Source: Desulfocapsa sp. (GTDB taxonomy: Bacteria > Desulfobacterota > Desulfobulbia > Desulfobulbales > Desulfocapsaceae). From it: a stretch of 43,878 bases of DNA. Shown piece after piece: positions 33,549 through 42,125 of the stretch. The DNA is taken from assembly GCA_016765495.1 (NCBI GenBank), contig JAESPV010000024.1:2609-46486 (forward strand), given 5' to 3'. Each line of letters opens with the position of its first letter. Positions within the stretch are counted from its first letter, which is position 1. A model generated the notes under the pieces. That model worked only from the letters and a program-made list of their open reading frames with translations, made no database searches and had not been told where the DNA came from. The position numbers and the translations under genes were made by a program.

Positions 33549-34634
33549 TTGAAAAGAAATAGGCGAGATAATTTGTCTGCAACAATTAAAATAACAACTG
33601 CAACCAATACAGACCAACAGGACTGGGATTCTTTTGTTCATTCCTATCCCAGTGCTTCACCATACCACCTGTTTGCCTGGGGGCAGGCAATTAGACAGGC
33701 TTATGGTCATGACTTGCTTTATTTGCTTGCCAGGCAGGATAATGAAGTTGTGGGTATCTTACCAATGGTGCATTTAAAACTGCCATTGTTGTTAAATGAA
33801 CTCGTTGCTCTTCCATTTTGCGATGTTGGCAGTTGTTTGGCTGTAAATAGAAGTGTGGAAAGTGAATTATTGGCTGAGGCAGTGAAATGTGGGGAGCAGT
33901 TGAATATAAAAAATATTCAACTGCGTGGTCAATTGCAGAGTGAGCATGTCCCGGATACCTCTTTTACTATAATTGAGAGCGATAAAATAAGAATGCTGCT
34001 CGATCTTCCCGATTCATCAGAAGTGATGCTTACAAGTTTTAAGTCAAAATTGCGCAGCCAGGTACGAAAGTCAGAAAGGAACGGCGTTGTCTTTCGTTGG
34101 ACAGGAACAGATGGTGTAGATTCTTTTTATTCTGTCTTCTGTAATAATATGCGGGATCTTGGCTCGCCTGTTCATTCAAAATCATTGTTTTATGCGATTA
34201 TGGGAAAATATGGAGAAAATGCCCGCATAGGATTGGCAGAATTTGAGGGAAAATGTATAGGTGCGGGGTTGATATTGTCTACAAAAAATCAAACATCGAT
34301 TCCCTGGGCCTCAACACTTCGACAATATAATCGTCTTGCCCCTAATATGCTGCTTTATTGGAATTGTTTGAAATTCTCGGCAGATAATGGGAAAAAAGTA
34401 TTTGATTTTGGTCGTTCTACAGAAAACGAGGGGACATTCCGCTTTAAAAGACAATGGGGCGCAAAATCAGCACCTCTACCGTGGTATTCCTCTTTGAGCG
34501 ATTACCAGAACGCGGTGAAGAAAGAACAAACTAAATCGACAGGGCGAGATAAGGTGTCAGCTATATGGAAAAAAATACCTGTGCCAATGGCTAATTTCAT
34601 TGGTCCGCGGTTGCGAAAATATATAAACCTTTAG
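33549..34634 (+). CDS. FemAB-like GNAT-fold protein, XrtA/PEP-CTERM associated
   Basis: Member of the FemAB/lipid II aminoacyltransferase-like group that co-occurs with exosortase A. About 361 residues from the TTG at 33549. The N-terminal half has WDSFVHSYPSASPYHLFAWGQAI and VGILPMVHLK. The C-terminal half has KLRSQVRKSERNGV, then FDFGRSTENEGTFRFKRQWGA, the characteristic motif. Its substrate in PEP-CTERM systems is not established. No ATG start exists; an alternative TTG at 33573 follows AGGCGAG by 5 nt and may be the true start. It precedes the DegT-like gene by 46 bp. Confidence 0.85.
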   Translation: MKRNRRDNLSATIKITTATNTDQQDWDSFVHSYPSASPYHLFAWGQAIRQAYGHDLLYLLARQDNEVVGILPMVHLKLPLLLNELVALPFCDVGSCLAVNRSVESELLAEAVKCGEQLNIKNIQLRGQLQSEHVPDTSFTIIESDKIRMLLDLPDSSEVMLTSFKSKLRSQVRKSERNGVVFRWTGTDGVDSFYSVFCNNMRDLGSPVHSKSLFYAIMGKYGENARIGLAEFEGKCIGAGLILSTKNQTSIPWASTLRQYNRLAPNMLLYWNCLKFSADNGKKVFDFGRSTENEGTFRFKRQWGAKSAPLPWYSSLSDYQNAVKKEQTKSTGRDKVSAIWKKIPVPMANFIGPRLRKYINL

Positions 34635-34680
34635 CGTAAATCCTGTCAGAAAAAGAAAAAAGAATGTCAAAAATTAAATA

Positions 34681-35889
34681 ATGACAATACGAATAGGCAG
34701 AACCCTACCCCCTGCAGCAGCTCCAATACCATTAAATGATATACTGCACGCACTGCCATCATGTTTAAGTGACGATACTGATGGATTTTGTTTCGAGGAA
34801 GAAATTAGAAAGGAATTCAAGCAGCGTTACTGTCTGCTCGTGTCATCTGGTAAAGCTGCTTTGGTATTGATTCTCAGGGCTTTGCAAAAGCTTTATCCCG
34901 GACGGGACGAGGTGCTCATACCTGCCTTTACCTGCTATTCAGTACCGGCTGCAATAAAAAAAGCTGGTTTGAAAGTTAAGCTCTGTGATACAGGAGTTCG
35001 TTCTCTTGATCTTGACAAGAAGCAACTCAGAAAAATTATTGAGACAAATAAAAAAGAAAATAAAATCCTTTGTGTACTCGTTACTCACCTTTTTGGATGT
35101 CCTGCTGATTTCTACGGTATCAAAGAAATTGTCGGAGACAGGATCCCTATTGTCGAAGATGCTGCCCAGGCTATGGGGGGAGAGATTGAAAAAAATAAAA
35201 TGGGAACGTTGGGAGATATCGCTTTCTTCAGCCTGGGACGGGGCAAGGCTTTATCCACAATGGAAGGGGGAGTGATAATCACGAATCGAAGAGATCTGGG
35301 TGATATATTATGCGATCTATTAAAAGAACTGGAAATATATACTGTTTTTGATACAGTAAAGTTAGTAGTAAAAACGATTCTTACAACATTGTTGCAGCAT
35401 CCTCTTTTGTTTTGGCTACCTAAAGCGTTACCATTTTTAAGACTTGGTGAAACCCTCTATGATTGTGACTTTCCAATGCAAAAAATGTCGTCTTTTCAAA
35501 AAGGATTGGCGGCTAACTGGCAGAAAAGATTGCAAATGCATCAAAAGGTAAGAAGGGCTAACATAAAGTTCTGGCATGGACGAATGCCGCACAATCTTGC
35601 CATGGTTTGTTTAAGACAAAAAGAGATCAGCCTGATCAGGCTTCCGGTGCTGACAGAATCGGTTGAGGTGCGAAATGCCTTTTGTTTAAAGAGTGAGCAG
35701 GCAGGTTGTGGTATTATGCCGACATATCCAACAGCAATAAATGAGATCCCTCAAATTGCCGAGGAGTTTACCGGACAACGGTTCCCCAACGCAAAAAAAA
35801 CAGCTAAGTGCCTCATGACCTTACCGGTGCATGAGTACGTAAAGAAAGGAGACAGGAGTAAGATCAATAATATGCTTCTGGGAATATGA
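34681..35889 (+). CDS. DegT/DnrJ/EryC1/StrS-family aminotransferase
   Basis: PLP-dependent sugar aminotransferase-type protein, 402 residues. Visible signatures are SSGKAAL (near 55), IPAFTCYSVPAAIKKAG, VEDAAQAMG (158-166, Asp160 contacts the pyridine ring) and SLGRGKALST with Lys189 as the likely Schiff-base lysine. Family members aminate ketosugars bound to nucleotides; the exact sugar is unknown. Residues 215-265 form an unusual hydrophobic stretch (TTLLQHPLLFWLPKALPFL) that might touch the membrane. The ribosome site is weak. Its stop overlaps the exosortase start by four bases, so translation is coupled. Confidence 0.83.
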   Translation: MTIRIGRTLPPAAAPIPLNDILHALPSCLSDDTDGFCFEEEIRKEFKQRYCLLVSSGKAALVLILRALQKLYPGRDEVLIPAFTCYSVPAAIKKAGLKVKLCDTGVRSLDLDKKQLRKIIETNKKENKILCVLVTHLFGCPADFYGIKEIVGDRIPIVEDAAQAMGGEIEKNKMGTLGDIAFFSLGRGKALSTMEGGVIITNRRDLGDILCDLLKELEIYTVFDTVKLVVKTILTTLLQHPLLFWLPKALPFLRLGETLYDCDFPMQKMSSFQKGLAANWQKRLQMHQKVRRANIKFWHGRMPHNLAMVCLRQKEISLIRLPVLTESVEVRNAFCLKSEQAGCGIMPTYPTAINEIPQIAEEFTGQRFPNAKKTAKCLMTLPVHEYVKKGDRSKINNMLLGI

Positions 35890-36734
35890 AAAAACATATG
35901 CAAAATAAGACGGTTGTTACTGTTTTGTGGATAGCGGCCATTGGGGTACTGATTGCTTTTGTTTATCAGGCAACCATTTTGTGGATGGTTGAACGGTACA
36001 TGGGGGCTGATTCATACTATTCACACGGTTTTCTGGTTCCCTTTATCAGCCTGTATTTTGTCTGGCAGCTCAAAGATGAGTTACGTGGCATGCAAGTGAC
36101 GGGAAGCTGGGCTGGATTGGTGCTTATACTTGTAGCACTTGGTCTGCACCTCTTGGGTACTGTCCTGTATATCTTTTCCATCTCAGGATTCTCGTTATTC
36201 TTTCTCATTGTTGGACTGACACTTTTTTTGTTTGGAAAGGAGATAACAAAATGTCTCTGGTTCCCATTGTTGTTTTTGCTGTTTATGTTCCCTGTTCCCA
36301 TGGCGTTAATCAGTCTTGTCTCTTTTCCGCTCAAGATATTGGTGGCTAAGGCTGGAGTGTGGATTGTGGCTCTTTTGGGTATCCCTGTGATTGGTGAAGG
36401 GTTCATTATTACAATACCGGCAGGGAATCTTCTGGTAGGTAATCCCTGCAGCGGTTTACGTTCGTTGATAGCGTTTCTTGCACTTGGCGGAGTGATGGCG
36501 TATATGGCAGCACTTTCTCCCGTGAAGAAATCGATTTTATTTTTCTGTTCCTTGCCCATCGCTGTTATTTCAAATTTAATACGGGTTCCTCTTTTGATCA
36601 TTGTTTCCCATTTGTACGGTCTTGAAGCTGCAGCTCCAGATACTTGGGTGCATACTGCCTCGGGGTTACTTGTTTTTGTTTTGGGGATATCTCTACTGTT
36701 AGCTTCTGCAAAGGTGCTGGAATGGCGAAATTGA
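35886..36734 (+). CDS. exosortase (XrtA-like)
   Basis: Integral membrane cysteine transpeptidase-like enzyme that recognises C-terminal PEP-CTERM signals. The 282-residue protein has about eight membrane helices and the complete catalytic set: Cys188 in GNPCSGLRSL, Arg233 in NLIRVP and His256 in TWVHTASG. YYSHGFLVPFIS near the N-terminus is typical. The EpsI part, fused to some exosortases, is a separate gene here. Neighbours (PEP-CTERM deacetylase, FemAB-like, epsI) support an XrtA-type system. A clear substrate in the window is the cohesin protein at 15978-16598. Confidence 0.93.
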   Translation: MKKHMQNKTVVTVLWIAAIGVLIAFVYQATILWMVERYMGADSYYSHGFLVPFISLYFVWQLKDELRGMQVTGSWAGLVLILVALGLHLLGTVLYIFSISGFSLFFLIVGLTLFLFGKEITKCLWFPLLFLLFMFPVPMALISLVSFPLKILVAKAGVWIVALLGIPVIGEGFIITIPAGNLLVGNPCSGLRSLIAFLALGGVMAYMAALSPVKKSILFFCSLPIAVISNLIRVPLLIIVSHLYGLEAAAPDTWVHTASGLLVFVLGISLLLASAKVLEWRN

Positions 36735-37363
36735 ACATGCGTTACATCGTGGTGATTATTTTAATTCTTGTTACAGGGATTATTGTCAATACCCTCCAAC
36801 ATGCTCCCAGTCAGGATAATGAGGCCGGGTTACAGGCGGTACGGTCAATCCCTCTGCAGGTTGGTTCCTGGAAAGGGTATGACATACCTCTGAAGGAAGA
36901 TGTTTATGAAATTTTGGAAACCAGGGCGATTGTACATCGGAACTATATTGCCGATAATGGTGCCCAGGTCTTTCTTTCTATCGTTCATTATAATGACACC
37001 AAGGTAGACTTTCATGCCCCGGAAGCGTGTCTTGGCGGCAGGGGGGATCGAACAACCAAAAGTGTGAAGAATGTGACCATAGAGGTAAAGGGCCAAAAGA
37101 TCCTGCTTGAGCTTGCAGAAATAGTGGCCCGAAATGGTGGCCGAAGGAACCTTGCCTATTATTTTTACAAGACAGGTGGCTTTAGTGGACAGAATTATAT
37201 TAAAATGCGGCTTAAGGTTGCAGCCAACAAGCTCTCTTCACACGATTCAAGTGGATCGCTTGTACGGATTTCAACCGATATGAGTGAGGATGTTGAAGAG
37301 GCGCATCAATTGCTGGAAAGCTTTCTCGCTGATTTGTTTCCGATTTTAGAGAAGATTTTATAG
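36722..37363 (+). CDS. epsI: EpsI family (exosortase-associated) protein
   Basis: A 213-residue protein with one N-terminal membrane helix (about 8-24) and a periplasmic domain of the EpsI/DUF3485 type. Landmarks are [40 protein letters not shown] (the conserved HxPExCxxG-like motif) and YYFYKTGGF. In related systems EpsI works with the exosortase and exopolysaccharide export; its mechanism is not known. The ATG at 36722 overlaps the exosortase by 13 bases; frames further upstream are only readthrough of that gene in another frame. An ATG at 36737 is an alternative start. Confidence 0.88.
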   Translation: MAKLNMRYIVVIILILVTGIIVNTLQHAPSQDNEAGLQAVRSIPLQVGSWKGYDIPLKEDVYEILETRAIVHRNYIADNGAQVFLSIVHYNDTKVDFHAPEACLGGRGDRTTKSVKNVTIEVKGQKILLELAEIVARNGGRRNLAYYFYKTGGFSGQNYIKMRLKVAANKLSSHDSSGSLVRISTDMSEDVEEAHQLLESFLADLFPILEKIL

Positions 37364-37421
37364 AACATTTTTGTGTAATGTATGTCTTGCAAAGAATAAC
37401 TACAATAAGGGAGAGAGCGAT

Positions 37422-38198
37422 ATGAAGGCAGTCATCCTTGCGGGGGGATACGGTACCCGCATCAGTGAAGAAAGTCAGGTAAGGCCAAAACCACTTGTTC
37501 AAATCGGAACATATCCGATTTTATGGCATATCATGAAAATTTATTCAGCATACGGTATCAATGATTTTATCATCTGTTGTGGCTATAAGGGAGAGATGAT
37601 AAAGGAATATTTTTCGAATTATTATTTGAATAAATCTGATGTTACATTTGATATGCAGAATAATAAAATGGATATTCACAATTGTAAGGCGGAACCATGG
37701 AAGGTCACTCTGGTGGACACTGGACAGGGCACCATGACTGGTGGGCGACTGAAACGAGTCAAGGACTATATTGGTGACGAAACCTTCTGCTTGACCTATG
37801 GCGATGGGGTCAGTGACATAAATATTAAAAATCTCGTTGACTTTCATAAAAAAAATAAAGTGTTGGCAACATTGACGGCGGTGCAACCACCAGGCCGTTT
37901 TGGGGCAATCGTTCTCCATGAAAAACAAAATATTATTGAACGTTTTAAAGAAAAAGAAAAAGGCGATGGGGCCTGGATTAATGGTGGTTTCTTTGTCCTC
38001 GAACCGTCTGTGATTGATTATGTTGAAGGTGACGATATCAGTTGGGAGCAAGCTCCTCTGGAGACAATAGCCTCAGAGCAGCAATTGGCTGCTTACCGAC
38101 ACGATGGTTTTTGGCAGCCTATGGATACTCTGCGAGATAAGATGTATTTGGAGAAACTGTGGGAGTCAAAAAATCCACCATGGAAGGTTTGGGAATGA
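37422..38198 (+). CDS. rfbF: glucose-1-phosphate cytidylyltransferase
   Basis: Makes CDP-glucose from CTP and glucose-1-phosphate, the entry to CDP-6-deoxysugars. The 258-residue protein begins [24 protein letters not shown], the nucleotidyltransferase signature with the catalytic Arg and Lys. It contains [12 protein letters not shown] (metal Asp) and [11 protein letters not shown], as in the RfbF family, and ends [11 protein letters not shown]. The ATG at 37422 has GGGAGAG 5 nt upstream. Its stop overlaps the rfbG start (ATGA). Confidence 0.95.
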   Translation: MKAVILAGGYGTRISEESQVRPKPLVQIGTYPILWHIMKIYSAYGINDFIICCGYKGEMIKEYFSNYYLNKSDVTFDMQNNKMDIHNCKAEPWKVTLVDTGQGTMTGGRLKRVKDYIGDETFCLTYGDGVSDINIKNLVDFHKKNKVLATLTAVQPPGRFGAIVLHEKQNIIERFKEKEKGDGAWINGGFFVLEPSVIDYVEGDDISWEQAPLETIASEQQLAAYRHDGFWQPMDTLRDKMYLEKLWESKNPPWKVWE

Positions 38199-39277
38199 AT
38201 AGAGATTTTTGGAAAGATAAACGAGTCCTTATCACTGGTCATACAGGTATTAAGGGGAGTTGGCTTTCTATCTGGCTCCAAAGTATGGGGGCGCATGTTA
38301 TTGGCTACGCACTTTCTCCCCCTTCAAAACCAAGTATGTTTGAAGTCACCGGTATTGGCAGAGGTATTATCTCAATTGAGGGGGATATTCGTGATCTATC
38401 GAATTTGCAACGAGTGTATGAGGAACATCAGCCAGAAATAATAATACATATGGCTGCCCAGGCTCTGGTTCGTGAGTCATATTCTACCCCTGTTGAGACC
38501 TATGATACCAACGTAATGGGAACAGTAAAGGTACTGGAGGCTGCTCGTCATGTGGATAGTGTTCGTGTGATCGTCTCTATTACATCCGATAAATGTTATG
38601 AGAATCGTGAGTGGCATTGGGGGTATCGGGAAAATGAAGCAATGGGTGGGCATGATCCGTACTCAAGCAGTAAAGGATGTTCTGAACTGGTTGCCGCTGC
38701 CTATCGACGTTCTTTTTTTTCGAGTTCTTCTGATGAAGGTAAAAAACATCCCATTTATTTGGCCACTGTAAGAGCCGGTAATGTGATTTGCGGGGGGGAT
38801 TGGGCAAAAGATCGATTGGTACCCGATCTTATGCGGGCTTTTCTTGAAAAACGAAAGGTCGTTATCCGTTATCCCAACGCAATCAGGCCGTGGCAGCATG
38901 TTCTCGAACCTCTGGCAGGATATTTGATGTTGGCAGAAAGGCTGTGGGAACAAGGTGCTGTTTTTGAAGGGGGGTGGAATTTTGGTGCCGATGATACCGA
39001 TGCTCGTCCAGTCTCCTGGATTGTTGAACAGTTAACCAGTTTATGTGACGGGCGATTACAGTGGGAGATCAGCTCGGGGTCGCATCCGCATGAGGCAACC
39101 TATTTAAAACTTGATTGCTCTAAATCCAAGAACCTGCTTGGCTGGACCCCTTCGTTAAATCTGTCCACGGCATTGCAGTGGGTTGTTCAATGGTATCAGG
39201 CCTATGATAAAGGAGAGGACATGTTGCAGGTGACCAGGGATGACATTAACAAGTATGAGAGTTTATTGAAAATATGA
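38195..39277 (+). CDS. rfbG: CDP-glucose 4,6-dehydratase
   Basis: Converts CDP-glucose to CDP-4-keto-6-deoxyglucose using bound NAD. The 360-residue short-chain dehydrogenase has the Rossmann loop [13 protein letters not shown], the catalytic triad region [10 protein letters not shown] and YSSSK, and the family's [12 protein letters not shown] segment. The ATG at 38195 follows GGAAGG by 9 nt, overlaps rfbF by four bases, and gives the usual N-terminus ([11 protein letters not shown]). The overlap at the other end with the epimerase gene is also four bases, so the three are translationally coupled. Confidence 0.95.
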   Translation: MNRDFWKDKRVLITGHTGIKGSWLSIWLQSMGAHVIGYALSPPSKPSMFEVTGIGRGIISIEGDIRDLSNLQRVYEEHQPEIIIHMAAQALVRESYSTPVETYDTNVMGTVKVLEAARHVDSVRVIVSITSDKCYENREWHWGYRENEAMGGHDPYSSSKGCSELVAAAYRRSFFSSSSDEGKKHPIYLATVRAGNVICGGDWAKDRLVPDLMRAFLEKRKVVIRYPNAIRPWQHVLEPLAGYLMLAERLWEQGAVFEGGWNFGADDTDARPVSWIVEQLTSLCDGRLQWEISSGSHPHEATYLKLDCSKSKNLLGWTPSLNLSTALQWVVQWYQAYDKGEDMLQVTRDDINKYESLLKI

Positions 39278-39813
39278 TATTTGAAAAAACAAAGTTAAAC
39301 GATGCCTATATAATACGTCCAGAACGACTGGAAGATGATCGTGGATTTTTTGCCAGGGCATGGTGCCAGAAGGAGTTTGAAAAACATGGTTTGGTGAGTA
39401 ATCTGGCACAATGTAATATCTCATACAATAAAAGCCAAGGTACGTTACGTGGCATGCATTACCAGAAAAAACCGCACGAAGAGACGAAGCTGGTACGCTG
39501 CACGGCGGGGGCAATTGTCGATGTTATAATTGATATCAGACCAGAATCTTCCACCTTTAGTCAGTGGTTAACTATTGAATTGAGCGCAGAAAATAGAACC
39601 ATGTTGTATGTTCCGCGAGGGTTTGCCCATGGCTATGTGACCCTGGTAGATGATGTAGAAGTTTTTTACCAGGTTTCTGAATTTTATACTCCGGGAGTTG
39701 AAGGCGGTATTCGCTGGGATGATCCTTTCTTCCAGATAGCCTGGCCAATACGAGAGAATTTAGTGGTTTCAGAAAAAGACAGCAGCTGGCCTGATTATGA
39801 AAAAGATGAATAG
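39274..39813 (+). CDS. dTDP-4-dehydrorhamnose 3,5-epimerase family protein
   Basis: Cupin-fold sugar epimerase of the RfbC family, 179 residues. GTLRGMHYQKKPHEETKLVRC holds the catalytic His and VDVIIDIRPES the Asp that supports it; YVPRGFAHGYVTL is the substrate-loop motif. Although the family name refers to dTDP-rhamnose synthesis, the genes beside it make CDP-4-keto-6-deoxyglucose, so it probably epimerises a CDP-linked 4-ketosugar. That is inference. It overlaps rfbG by four bases and precedes the next gene by 5 bp. Confidence 0.88.
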   Translation: MIFEKTKLNDAYIIRPERLEDDRGFFARAWCQKEFEKHGLVSNLAQCNISYNKSQGTLRGMHYQKKPHEETKLVRCTAGAIVDVIIDIRPESSTFSQWLTIELSAENRTMLYVPRGFAHGYVTLVDDVEVFYQVSEFYTPGVEGGIRWDDPFFQIAWPIRENLVVSEKDSSWPDYEKDE

Positions 39814-39818
39814 CTGGA

Positions 39819-40457
39819 ATGGATAATAAGCATGTCGTCGTAGAACTTCTTACCAGAGTGCTTTGTGACTCACGGCCCGTTATGCCCGTTGATGGGGTAT
39901 ACCTCAATTGTCAAACCACGAGTAGTCAGGGGGGCGTTTTTCAAACAGCTAAGTTTCTTCTTGATAAATCATATGCTGCAAAGGCACTCATTCTCCATAT
40001 TGATGCGAAGAGTGGGTATCCCGGCTTTGATAAATGGAGTGAGCAGCTGCAGAAAACTGGAATCAATCAGGAGCAAATTGAAGGAGTGGAGAGTGGTGAA
40101 ACAGAATCCATCAATACTCTCATTGAGTCAGAAGCACTGGTCAGATTCGCATTAAAACGAAAGTATCGTGCAATAGTTGTTGTGGCTCCGCCATTCCAGC
40201 AATTAAGAGCTTTTATGACCGCTGTAACGGTGGCCCTCAGGGAGTACCCCCAGTTGCGGATTTATAGCTATCCCGCCGTTGCCATGCCCTGGCAGGAAGA
40301 AATCGTACACTCGCAGGGGACGCTCAAGGCAATACCAAGTGAATTAATCCATGCAGAGTTAGCAAGAATAAATACCTATCAAAAGAAGGGCGACTTATCT
40401 TTGTTTGAACCTATCTTAGCCTATTTGAACCAGCGTCAGGATATTGTTAGGAATTAA
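39819..40457 (+). CDS. DUF218/YdcF-like protein
   Basis: A 212-residue protein, no signal peptide seen. The segment ESEALVRFALKRKYRAIVVVAPPFQQLRA resembles the DUF218 (YdcF/ElyC/SanA) fold, in which a substrate loop holds a short T/N-rich motif. The family's biochemical function is poorly known; some members affect envelope polysaccharides. Tight spacing (5 bp from the epimerase gene, 32 bp to the oxidoreductase) shows it belongs to the sugar operon. Confidence in the family is moderate. Confidence 0.55.
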   Translation: MDNKHVVVELLTRVLCDSRPVMPVDGVYLNCQTTSSQGGVFQTAKFLLDKSYAAKALILHIDAKSGYPGFDKWSEQLQKTGINQEQIEGVESGETESINTLIESEALVRFALKRKYRAIVVVAPPFQQLRAFMTAVTVALREYPQLRIYSYPAVAMPWQEEIVHSQGTLKAIPSELIHAELARINTYQKKGDLSLFEPILAYLNQRQDIVRN

Positions 40458-40489
40458 TTTTTTTAATCACACCATTACAGGGGCTTGTT

Positions 40490-41773
40490 ATGATAATTAT
40501 CGATACCGCATTGAACAAAAGAAAGGAAGAAAACAGGCCGATTCAGGTAGGCCTGATTGGAGCTGGTTTTATGGGGCGTGGTATAGCCTTACAAATCCTG
40601 TGCTCAGTTCCGGGAATGCGTCTCGCCGGTGTGGCTAACCGCACACTTTCTGAAGCAGAACGAGCATACAGGCAAGCAGGTGTTGAGGACTCAATTTCAA
40701 GTGTAAACAGCGCTGCCCAGCTGGAGGATTGTATCGCAAACAATCGTTATGCCGTTTCTACAGATGCGTCCACACTGTATAAGGCAGAAAATATTGATGT
40801 TATTATTGAGTCAACCGGGCATGTCGAGTATAGCGCAGGAGTGGTTCTTGAAGCAATACGACATAAAAAACACGTTGTGTTGATGAATGCAGAGCTTGAT
40901 GCGACAGTTGGCCCTCTCCTCAAGCATTATGCTGACAAAGAAGGGGTGATCTATACTAATGCCGATGGCGATCAGCCCGGCGTGATTATGAATCTTTTCC
41001 GCTATGTTCAATCCATTGGCTGCAGGCCGGTCCTGGCAGGAAATATGAAAGGTCTTCAGGATGTACGCAGAACTCCTGAAACACAAAAAGCCTATGCAGA
41101 ACAATATCATCAAAAACCGCAAATGGTGACATCCTTTGCTGATGGAACGAAAATCTCAATGGAGATGGCGGTCATTGCCAACGCCACAGGTTTCACTGTC
41201 GGTAAACGGGGGATGTACGGACCAGAATGTTCTCATGTGAATGATGCCGTCAACCTGTTTCCCATGGAGCAGATGATGGAGACCGGGCTTGTGGATTATG
41301 TCCTTGGCGCAGAACCGGGAGGCGGTGTCTTTGTGCTCGGGTATAATGAAAATAAAATCCAGCAACAGTATCTGGAGTATTATAAGATGGGTAATGGCCC
41401 GCTGTATACTTTTTATACCCCATACCACCTCTGCCATCTTGAAGCACCGTTGACCGCTGCACGGGCAGTTTTGTTTGATGATCCGTCTGTTGCACCCCTG
41501 GCCGGGCCTGTTTGTGATGTTATTACTGTAGCCAAAAAAGATCTTCAGGTCGGTGATACATTAGACGGTATTGGAGGTTTTACCTGCTATGGTGAACTTG
41601 AAAAATCAGAAATTTGTCAACTGGAAAACCTTCTTCCCATGGGCTTGAATGAGGGGTGTACGGTAAAGCGGTCTGTTCAGATGGACAGCCCCATTACCTA
41701 TGATGATATTGTGTTACCCGAAAATCGACTATGCGACAAGTTACGTGAAGAACAAAATCGTTTTTTTAAATAA
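40490..41773 (+). CDS. NAD(P)-binding oxidoreductase with SAF-like C-terminal domain
   Basis: A 427-residue protein with an N-terminal Rossmann domain (GLIGAGFMGRGIA, about 21-33) like homoserine dehydrogenase, a middle dehydrogenase-like catalytic region (VLMNAELDATVGPLL, NADGDQPGVIMNL), and a C-terminal SAF-like segment (AKKDLQVGDTLDGIGGFTCYG). Such proteins occur in nucleotide-sugar and branched-sugar clusters; their reaction is not certain. The preceding rfbF-rfbG-epimerase set suggests a role in a CDP-deoxysugar or in a precursor that decorates it. A hairpin follows (41798-41816), and this seems to be the end of the operon. Confidence 0.75.
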   Translation: MIIIDTALNKRKEENRPIQVGLIGAGFMGRGIALQILCSVPGMRLAGVANRTLSEAERAYRQAGVEDSISSVNSAAQLEDCIANNRYAVSTDASTLYKAENIDVIIESTGHVEYSAGVVLEAIRHKKHVVLMNAELDATVGPLLKHYADKEGVIYTNADGDQPGVIMNLFRYVQSIGCRPVLAGNMKGLQDVRRTPETQKAYAEQYHQKPQMVTSFADGTKISMEMAVIANATGFTVGKRGMYGPECSHVNDAVNLFPMEQMMETGLVDYVLGAEPGGGVFVLGYNENKIQQQYLEYYKMGNGPLYTFYTPYHLCHLEAPLTAARAVLFDDPSVAPLAGPVCDVITVAKKDLQVGDTLDGIGGFTCYGELEKSEICQLENLLPMGLNEGCTVKRSVQMDSPITYDDIVLPENRLCDKLREEQNRFFK

Positions 41774-41797
41774 CCTTCCCCATAGGCTTTTTATAGT

Positions 41798-41816
41798 CGA
41801 ACAGCTTGGCTGTTCG
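41798..41816. terminator. hairpin after the oxidoreductase gene
   Basis: CGAACAGC and GCTGTTCG form a perfect 8-bp stem with a 3-nt loop, 25 bp after the stop. There is no T-tract, so it may be a weak or factor-assisted terminator. Confidence 0.5.
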
Positions 41817-41834
41817 GTTAATTCGTCCTCCTCT

Positions 41835-41966
41835 CTATAGGTAGATGTGGAGTTCAATTTTATAATTACGCTGTGTGTGTTTTTTTTAAAAAAAATAAGA
41901 ATAAATCTGCCGTAATTTCAGTTACAACTACCACATCTATAGGTAGAAATACCTATAGGGGTGTGG
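41835..41966. promoter_or_regulatory. repeat- and palindrome-rich control region
   Basis: CTATAGGTAGATGTGG (41835-41850) is partly repeated in inverted form at 41931-41946. The second copy is the left half of a long hairpin. CTATAGGTA (41937-41945) and TACCTATAG (41950-41958) are a perfect 9-bp dyad around GAAA, flanked by CCACAT and GTGTGG arms that also pair. Between the copies is a T8-A8 tract (41880-41895), likely curved or rigid DNA. The region sits before the secreted SGNH gene and looks like an operator array. Confidence 0.5.
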
Positions 41967-42125
41967 GATATATAACAGCTATCTAGTTAGTATGCCTATT
42001 GAAAAATAAAAGGTATTGTTGTACTTTTAGCATGTGTTGCTAGTTGTTTTTTGTCGCGTGGTTATTGTGTTAATAACATAACTTCGATGGCAGCGGTATT
42101 ATAACACTAAAAAAGGATATGCACT
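41967..42125 (+). promoter_or_regulatory. putative promoter region of the SGNH/PKD gene
   Basis: TATTAT at 42097-42102 resembles a -10 box 24 bp before the start codon, but no good -35 box is found at the usual spacing. A dyad GTTATT-GTGTT-AATAAC lies at 42061-42077, in the position where an activator or repressor could bind. AAGGATAT, 8 nt before the ATG, is the ribosome site. Confidence 0.35.
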
